In this document: positions 1-8,500 of the stretch, piece after piece
Layout: each line of letters starts with the position of its first letter
Position numbering within the stretch: position 1 is the first letter of the stretch
DNA from: Argyresthia goedartella
Lineage: Eukaryota > Arthropoda > Insecta > Lepidoptera > Argyresthiidae
Reading direction: 5' to 3'
Assembly (NCBI GenBank): GCA_949825045.1
Contig: OX463820.1
Location: forward strand, 6,894,501 to 6,958,500
Length of the DNA: 64,000 bases
The notes under the pieces: model-generated
What the model was told of the DNA's origin: nothing
Database searches by the model: none
What the model saw: the letters and a program-made list of their open reading frames with translations, nothing else
Position numbers and translations under genes: made by a program

Positions 1-91
1 GTGAAACACAATTTGAACCTTAATTCTCATAAGTACAGACCAGATAAGAATCCTTTAGGTATACTGTTGTTAACTAATATACTTCTTCCAG

Positions 92-319
92 GCAATAGCG
101 CTGACAGCAGGCCTATGCTTCATGGGCACAGTCAGACTCACCCAGAGCGGCATCCAGGACGTCCAGGGTGCACTCTTCATCATCATCGCTGAGAACACGT
201 TCTCGCCCATGTACTCCATGCTGCACATGTTCCCGGAGGAGTTCCCGCTGTTCAGTCGGGAGTTGGGCGCTGGGCTGTACTCCACGCCGGTCTACTATGT
301 GGCTAGGATGACGGCTATG
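92..319 (+). CDS. ABCG transporter exon A (76 codons)
   Basis: The acceptor is a pyrimidine-rich CTTCTTCCAG ending at 91, with a branch-like AACTAAT just upstream. The donor is ATG|GTAAGA at 320. It encodes AIALTAGLCFMG..., then GALFIIIAENTFSPMYSML (a membrane segment), FPEEFPLFSRELGAGLYS and YYVARMTAM. The segment F-P-E-E-x-P-x-F-x-R-E is the conserved connecting region of ABCG transmembrane domains. Phase 0 at both ends. Confidence 0.93.
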
Positions 320-2521
320 GTAAGACTTCTTTCATCTTGCTACTCTAGTTCCTTATAACCGGTGATTCGCGCATGTGATCACTTCATGATGTGGCCAACC
401 GTGAAGTCTCATTGAACGATTACATATTTTTAGGGCGAAACACTTGGAAAGACTACAGGGGGCGAGCGCCTTCGCGTTAGTTCGATATAAATAAGACAAA
501 AACCACCGCATAGTTCTGAATAATAATGCTTTTAAAAAGGAAAATATTAAACTGCACAGAGATATGTTGAACATGCAAGAACAACAAAACACTACTAAAA
601 TTCTCTTGTCAGAAAAACTAAGCAAAGTAGCCCTCCCCCTTCCATGCATACGACTTATTTTTTTTTATCTGAAAAGAAAAGCAGTCTTTGAGTCTATAAT
701 AGTAGTTTATGTGACTGCTACATAATGGAGGGCATTAATACTCGAGAGTGGGTTTATGAAACGAGCCGAGGGCGAGTTTCATAATAGTATCACTAGAGAG
801 TTTTAATGCCTAATTATGTACAATTACATACACTAGTTTATCTACACACATATCATAAGCTCTCTTTGATGTGTTGTGGAACCACATGTTTGACCGGCAT
901 TGTGCTTGTTCTTTTCGGCACGCAGGCGGGCTTCGGCGTTCGATATTTGAATGTCAGTACCAACTTCACAGACTAGGGGCAGTACCAACTAGGGGCAGCA
1001 CGCAGGCGGGCGTCGGAGTTCGAAATTTGAATGTCATAATGTGAAGAAAAATTACACATTATGGTCATAATGTGTAATTTTTCAGATAAGAAATGAGTTT
1101 TTACCAAGTAGTTTAACATTATGCTGATCGTAACGTGCGGTTCTTGTACGCAGTAAACAGGGTTTATGATACGTGTGTAGATAATATTAATGCCTAATTA
1201 TGTACAGTTACATACAGTAGTTTATCTACACACATATCATAAGCTCTCTTTGATGTGTTCAGGAACCGCATGTTTGACCAGCATTGTGGCTCTGCAGTTG
1301 TTTAGCTTGTTCTGTCGTACCAACTTCACGTAGGCGGACGTCGGCGTTCGAAATTTGAATGTCAGTACCAACTTCACAGACAAACTAGGAGCGGCACGCA
1401 GGCGGGCGTCGGCGTTCGAAATTTGAATGTCATAATATGTAGAAAAATTACACATTATGGTCATAATGTGTAATTTTTCAGATAAGAAATGAGTTTTTAC
1501 CAAGTAGTATATCATTATGCTTGTCGTAACGTGCGGTTTTTGTACGCAGTAAAGAGGGTTTATAATACGTGTGTAGATAAACGTTATTAAACATTAAACA
1601 CCGCGTGAGAGCAAGAGCAGTAACAATTATATTTCAGGCAATCGCCGAAATGGTTTTCGCTTTCGAGCATAGATGAGTAGGGTTCCGACATAATAATCTA
1701 CAACCTTTTGCAAAAAGTCTGAAAAAGTAAATAAATAAATAGTGCTGACGTAATGACCATCCAGAACCCCCCGTCCCACATGCCATATAAGCTAAGTGAA
1801 GATCCCCCCACCACCATTCGGTGCTTACCTGATACTTGCTTACTTGAATGACCTGAAGGGCGGCGTTGTAGAACTATAGCCGATATTTAAGTAGGTACCC
1901 CATTTTTTTGCAAGTCGGTTGGACGAAATGGGTTTAATTTTGATTTGTCTATGTTCTTTCAGTTGCCAGGTCTGCTCATAGAGCCGACCCTGTTCACTTT
2001 GGTAGTCTACTCGATAGCCGGCCTCCGCTGGACAGTCTACGCGTTCAGCTTCACACTGTTCATTACAATGCTGGTGCTCAACGTCGCTATAGCCTGTGGT
2101 GAGTAATAACATGGACGAATAAAACTAGAGGTCTGACGTCATAGAAAAAAACGTACCCTGCTAGAAAGCTAAAATCCTGTGTTATTTCTAGACGTCGCGT
2201 CGCTGTACCAAGCAATAGATGCTGGGTGCTTAGGGTGACGGCGTAGTATAATCCATAGTAATATCGACGAAAAATCAGAGATGGCGTAAGCGTAAGGCTT
2301 GTTTCTTCTTAGGAAATTAACGCTTTTAAGTACCTCCATATTTCCCAAACTAAGCGCGCCACTACCTATACTAGAAAGAACTTTTGAACTAGTAGCTCTA
2401 TCTAGCAATATACATTTAAACTAAAAATCAAAATACGCTTGAAAGTACTACTGTTGTTTGTCCTCTAGTTTTATTCGTCCATGGTAATAATCAGCAAAGA
2501 TTATTACCATGGACGTAGCAA

Positions 2522-2557
<36 letters not shown>

Positions 2558-5500
2558 CCGGCTTCTTTGAATAAATCTTGTGGCCTCGGTGGGAATCAAT
2601 CTATGGGCTTTAAAAGCTTTCTTAATTTATTCGTGTTTGGCCCAACCAAATGCCTACAATAAATGCTACTAGGGAGGGTAGGTAGCCTAGTGTGCGACCA
2701 GAAGCAATGTATGTGCCTGAATGTAAATGTCAATGTTGTTGTTATATTTTAAGGGGTTGTTAGGGACATGATTCTGAACAACTTTTACTATGAAACCCTT
2801 TTGATCAGAGCAACTTTATGTTTATGAGGAAAGAAAAATTAAGTTGCTCCGATCAAATCGGTGTCATAGTAAAAGCTGTTATATGACTACACCTTTCTGT
2901 TACACCCTGTTTAGCGCATATCTCCGTCCCTCACTTTACCGCGTCAACGGTAGTGTACGGGCTACAAACAACCCGTGTGTTGTGTCTTGTGTGTGAAGCA
3001 GTTGTCTTCAGATGTCACTGCTAGCCATAAAATAACGTATACAACCCAATTTGTGCATTTTCAGTAGGTAGTTCGTATAGTAACGTTTGTTTATTTTGTT
3101 CGTAGGCTCATTGTTTTCGTGTGCCTTCGGCTCCATGCCTATCGCTATTGCCTACCTCGTACCTTTTGACTACTGTCTGATGATCACTTCAGGACTATTC
3201 GTCAAACTTAGGTAAGTCGACTTTTACTACAATAATTAACAATACAAGTGGATGAAGGGCGATGGGCCAGCCCCCTGTCACGAAAAATGGAGCATAATGG
3301 CTATTACACGTGGGCGCTATTGTGTCTCTGCCATCTCGTATGGGAAAAGAAGTGACGCTACGTTATCTTTTAATGACATCTTTCAGAAACTGATTTCTGA
3401 GCATTATGGAGGCTTGAGCCTTGAGCCAGCAACCTTCTCTCTTGGTCACAATCACAACACAAGAAGTCGACACTGTAACGAATTGTAATGTAGCTTTATT
3501 TGACTTCCAGCTCAATACCGAAGTACATATCTTGGATTCGGCATTTGTCATGGCTGATGTACTCCAACGAAGCCATGAGCATATTGCAGTGGGACGGAGT
3601 TCAAAATATCAGTAAGTCCACGTAAAAACTTATAATAAGTCGCGAAAGCCTCTCGAGTTATCTCATTGCATATAAATTTTGGGTAGGTAGAACGTCATCG
3701 TTGAACCGAGGTTAGTGCTTGCCTCGCCTTTACAGTACAGCGTAGTCCAGATGGCGAGACATGAGAAATTCATTTGTGTGAGTGGCTTCATCTGTTTAAG
3801 ACTTCGACGAAGTGTGATAAGATAACGTTACTATTCAAATTCAAAATTCAAAATGTTTATTAGGTATCCAAAAACACAATTTTACAGTATTTTTGACGGT
3901 AGCTCCCACACTAGGTGTCGTGGGCGCTTGTAGGCAGAATTACCATTTGCTTGGTCAAAAGCAGTTGCACTTACACTTACGAGTTATACAATTTTATAAA
4001 AAATGACACTTATGAAAAATAGATAAATAAAAGTAGTCAGTTACTGTTCTTACGCCTATTTTATGATATCATTATAATGTTCCTAATAACATTAACGTAG
4101 GTAGTTGCAATGTAGATTATATATCATCAATTTTATAGTATGTATAGTAAAAAGTATAATATATATTTGTAATATACAGATAATAGTAGTTTATGTGACT
4201 GATACATAATGCCTAATTATGTACAGTTACATACACTAGTTTATCTACACACATATCATAAGCTTAGATTATATAAGCTCTCTTTGATGTGTTCAGGAAC
4301 TGCATGTTGGACCGGCATTGTGGCATTGATAATTGCTCTGCACATGTTTAGCTTGTTCAGAAGTACCAATTTCAGAGAAAAACTAGGGGCGGCACGCAGG
4401 CGGGTGTCGGCGTTCGAAATTTGAATGTCATAATTTGTCGAAAGTGATACATTATGGTCATAATCAATCAATATTCTGATAAAAACGAGTTTTTCCAAGT
4501 AGTACAACATTATGCTGGTCGTAACGTGCAGTTTTTCGACGCAGTAAATAGGGTTTATGATACTTGTATGGATAAGTGTTTTGATTTTGATTCTTAACAT
4601 TCGAAACTGTAGAGTTGTAGCCCATCTTTGTTTATCGCGATCTCCACGAAGACAAGCACAACAGATGGTGCAATCTCCAAAAAAAGCAGGTACCACCATA
4701 TGGCTTTATCTGTTGGGAGCCCCAAATACTACCTAAATAGCAGCCTCGAGTCAGAATGAAGCCATTCAAAATTAAACAATGGGAATCCACTGAGAGGCTA
4801 ACAATAGAATCGCCTATTGTAAAGTATTTAGAGGGCAATTATAAACTTTTAGAATATCTTTCTTCAAGGTGTTAAAATAAAACTAGCAGGGAGTCAAACT
4901 GGTTCTAAGTAATAGTCCATTGGATTGTCTGACAACATTCCCGGTTTCGAAAATAATTTTTAATGAACAGTAAACCTAACCAAAAATCATTTTTGTTTGA
5001 AGTGCTTGTCTATACAGGGTGTTTGGTACATCGTTTGCAAAATCAAAATGCCTACAAAAAAGATATTCGCCCTACCTTTTTTTTTATTATATTTTTTTTT
5101 GGAAAATCCTCAAGGTACACTCGTTTAAACTTGAATAAATAAAAAGTTATTGGTATTGACTGCATTTTATTAAACTATTGAATCTGCAATGTTGTGATTT
5201 TATTTATACAATATTGTTTAAAGTTGTACTTTTTTATTTAAACAAGTTTAAAGGAGACTACTTTGAATACCCCGAGGGATTTTCAAAAAAAAAAAAACGT
5301 GGGGCCATGTTTTTTTTTGGTAGGCTGAAGAGATAGCGACTGACCCCTTCTATCCACCATTTTGATTTGGCAAACGATGCACCAAACACTCTGTATATAC
5401 TTAATAAAACGCTATTTGATTGACTGGCACACAAAGCAAAGCCTAAACCGGTGGACCTGGAGATATGAACCTTTGTACAGGTGATTCTTATGTAGCGTAG

Positions 5501-8500
5501 GGTAGCAGTAAGAGGAGGAGGGCAACAGTTTGTATGAAAATCAAAAACCTATGAAACTGAATTTTGTTGCCGGTAGGATATATTCTCGGCCTCTGTGGCG
5601 CAGCGGTTGTGGCTCTGCCTACCATGCGAGAGGTCCCGGGTTCGATCCCCGACTGGGGGTAAAGAAAAAAAAAAAAAACATCCCCAGGTCTTGGATGTTT
5701 ATATGTGAGTGACGTCGCTGTTTCCGGTTACCACGACACAGGGTATCCTAGTGTGGGGCCAGAAGCAATGTATGTGCCTGTATGTAAATGTTTATTTAGT
5801 TTATTATTATATATAGGTTTTGAATTTTACTACCAACCATGGCACGAGGTTCAAAATCGCGATGGCTCAAAAAGGATTGGGTCGCTGGGAGGCTAAGGTG
5901 CAAGACGTTCGTTAACAAGAGTTTTTTGTAAAAAAAAACTCCACTAATGGGGGGGCATGAGGGGTGAACTTTGTATGAAAATACAAAAGACCTATGAATC
6001 TGAATACAGGTAGAAGGGAGAAAAAAAAGTGTGGGGCAGTATTTACGACAGCGCCATACCAACAAGTAAATAAAAGTCAAAGATGAAGTTCGGTTTTTTT
6101 TGACTTGGCCACTTTTTACACAACTCCACGCGGGTGGAGCCGCTGGCAACGGCTAGTCTTACAGAACTCGATTTTGATAATTTTTTGGGTGACATAAAAT
6201 ATTGTAGTACTCATCTGTGATAAACATGACTCAATGCGATAGATTCTAAATTTGTCAGCATCACCTCTGTAGTGTTACGGTCGAGGCTGTGATTCACAAG
6301 CGAGAGGTCCCGAGTTCAAATCCGGCTGGGGCATTGAGCTACCATTACCATTACGCTAGTAATAGTAGTTCAATGGGCTGGGGAGAAGAAAAAAATCCCT
6401 AGGTCTTGGATGTTAACATGTTTCTGGTTCCCACACAGGTCATCCTAGGGTGGGTCCAGAAGGAATGTATGTGCCTGTGCATGTATGTTAAAGTTTTGTT
6501 TCTTAGCTGGGATTTATTTATCTTATCACCTTTGTTCCGCTCAATATCATAAAAATTCACGTTTTTAATGCTGTAAGTATTTTGGGATCAGTTGGACTGG
6601 ATTGGATCGTACTCGATCGATCCATGCAAGTTTTTTTTCTTCTTTACGCACACTTAGAATAATTAACGCCTAGAATGATAGTTGCCACATTAGGTTTTTT
6701 TTTCTTTAACTGGCAAAATTTTAAAGCAATGGCGTCATTGAAATTACGTTGGATAATTTCTGTTTTGATTTATGTTTAACGATAAGTTATAATGTGAATT
6801 GCAGTACTAACATGTGGAATGTGCTGTTACATCTTTTGTTCTGTTTTCCTGATGAGTTGTGACATCCATGGACCACACAAACCGTCATCTATAATTCAAA
6901 ATCTGAGAGCTGTTAGTAGCAAGGGCTGACATAGAGAACATAACAAGTGTAGATAACTGGGGGGTTACCACAACGTCTTATGCCGATTCAGATTAGGAAC
7001 CTAATTTGATCCGCAAAATTACCGTGACCGTCTTAAAACAAGTCTTGGTATTAGGTAAATAAAGCCCATTATGGCGAATTGGAATGGAAATGGTTGCCAT
7101 GGTGATGGTCTTGTTTTGAACCTAATTTGGATCGGAAAAAGATTGTGGTAACCCTCCTGACTGGCCGACCGCCCACCGGCGTGCTATGTCTGAATGGACA
7201 AAGTTTTACTTGTCTCACTTTGTGCGCGTGGACTAGGTTTCTAGGCGTTATTATTCTAAGGACGCACACTTCTCGCTTGCTTCTCCTACATAGGTGAAGC
7301 AGGTTCGAAACCAAGTCGAAACCTGACCATTTACCGATGAGATAATTAATTTATCTTATATAAGTACTACATTATCGGACTTTCAGTGTTTCGGCTAACA
7401 CGTTATAAGCTGTAGGTCCCGGCTACTATCGCTACGTGGTAGTGGTCGTGAAACCCCGGCATCAACCCGCACTGAGCCAGCGTGGTGGAGTATGGCTTAA
7501 TCTTACTCGTATCCGGGTAAAGGCATGTGCCCCTCGGTGGGGACATTAATGGTCTGCATTTTTTTAATTTACCTAGGTAATTTAAAAATACATATGTCAC
7601 GGTCAAAGTGAAAAATGTACCTAGTCAATATGTTTACTCACCCCCCTTAGACCAATTATTTATAATAACCGCCTAACTTTGTCGAAGTGAGACATAGGGC
7701 AGAACTTCTCACATTAACCGGTCATTATCTTCAATACGCTTTGGATAGGTAGTAAGAAATAACAATAATGTAGGAATATTTTTAGTCTCCTCTCCCTTTT
7801 TTGAATAAACTATGGACCTAAAAATCTTTCCGCTACTTATAGGTTAGAAGACGATATCGGAGGCTTATCTTTGAGTAGTTATTAGAGATGGGCCGAATGT
7901 GGTTTTAACCGAATACGAACTTCGGCCGAAGATTCGGTTAAAATAAAAAAATGGCCGAAGTTCGGTTTAATTTCGCCACGATTTCTCGAGAGCGACACGT
8001 CATGACTTGTTTACCCACATACATGAATTGTCAAAATGAATAGATGCACCACGCCAAACTAGAAGTATTTTTTGTTTGTTTATAGTTACGCGTTTAAATT
8101 ACGCAGCAGTAAGGCATTTAAAAATACTAAGTTTATTTTGTTTAGTTTAGATAAAATTTCAATTAAATTTGAAAATAAATGACAATGAATAAAGGCCTAA
8201 AATTATTTTACGATTATTAATATATATATATATATATGATTTCTATTCTAATGATTTCAGTCAAATTGCAAGTGAGTATCTTACTTTTTTTTTGCAACGA
8301 ATGTTCGGCATTTAAACCGAATTTCGTCCGAATGCCGAAGTTCTGTTCAAGCTGCCGAAATTCGGTTAAACTGAATGTATAACGAATTTCGGCCCATCCC
8401 TACACATTGCGCTTCTCTTTGTCGCTTCACTGTAGTCGGGTAAAAATAGCTCCGGCCGTTTCGTCCACAATCACTTTTAGGTAGCTAGAATACAAAAGCA

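Larger units (their letters stand above)
320..1962 (+). other. ABCG intron 1, repeat-filled
   Basis: Contains a family-Z repeat fragment (about 370-545) and two adjacent foldback MITE copies (697-1184 and 1185-1580). The stretch 1581-1962 is AT-rich and shows no gene. Confidence 0.8.

Noticed and set aside
4256..4699. 147-codon minus-strand ORF
   Set aside because: Mostly MITE copy C read through; related ORFs at 1237 and 50859 arise from the same repeat.
5588..5670. tRNA-like sequence
   Set aside because: Followed by a conserved SINE body repeated six times; acceptor stem does not close.
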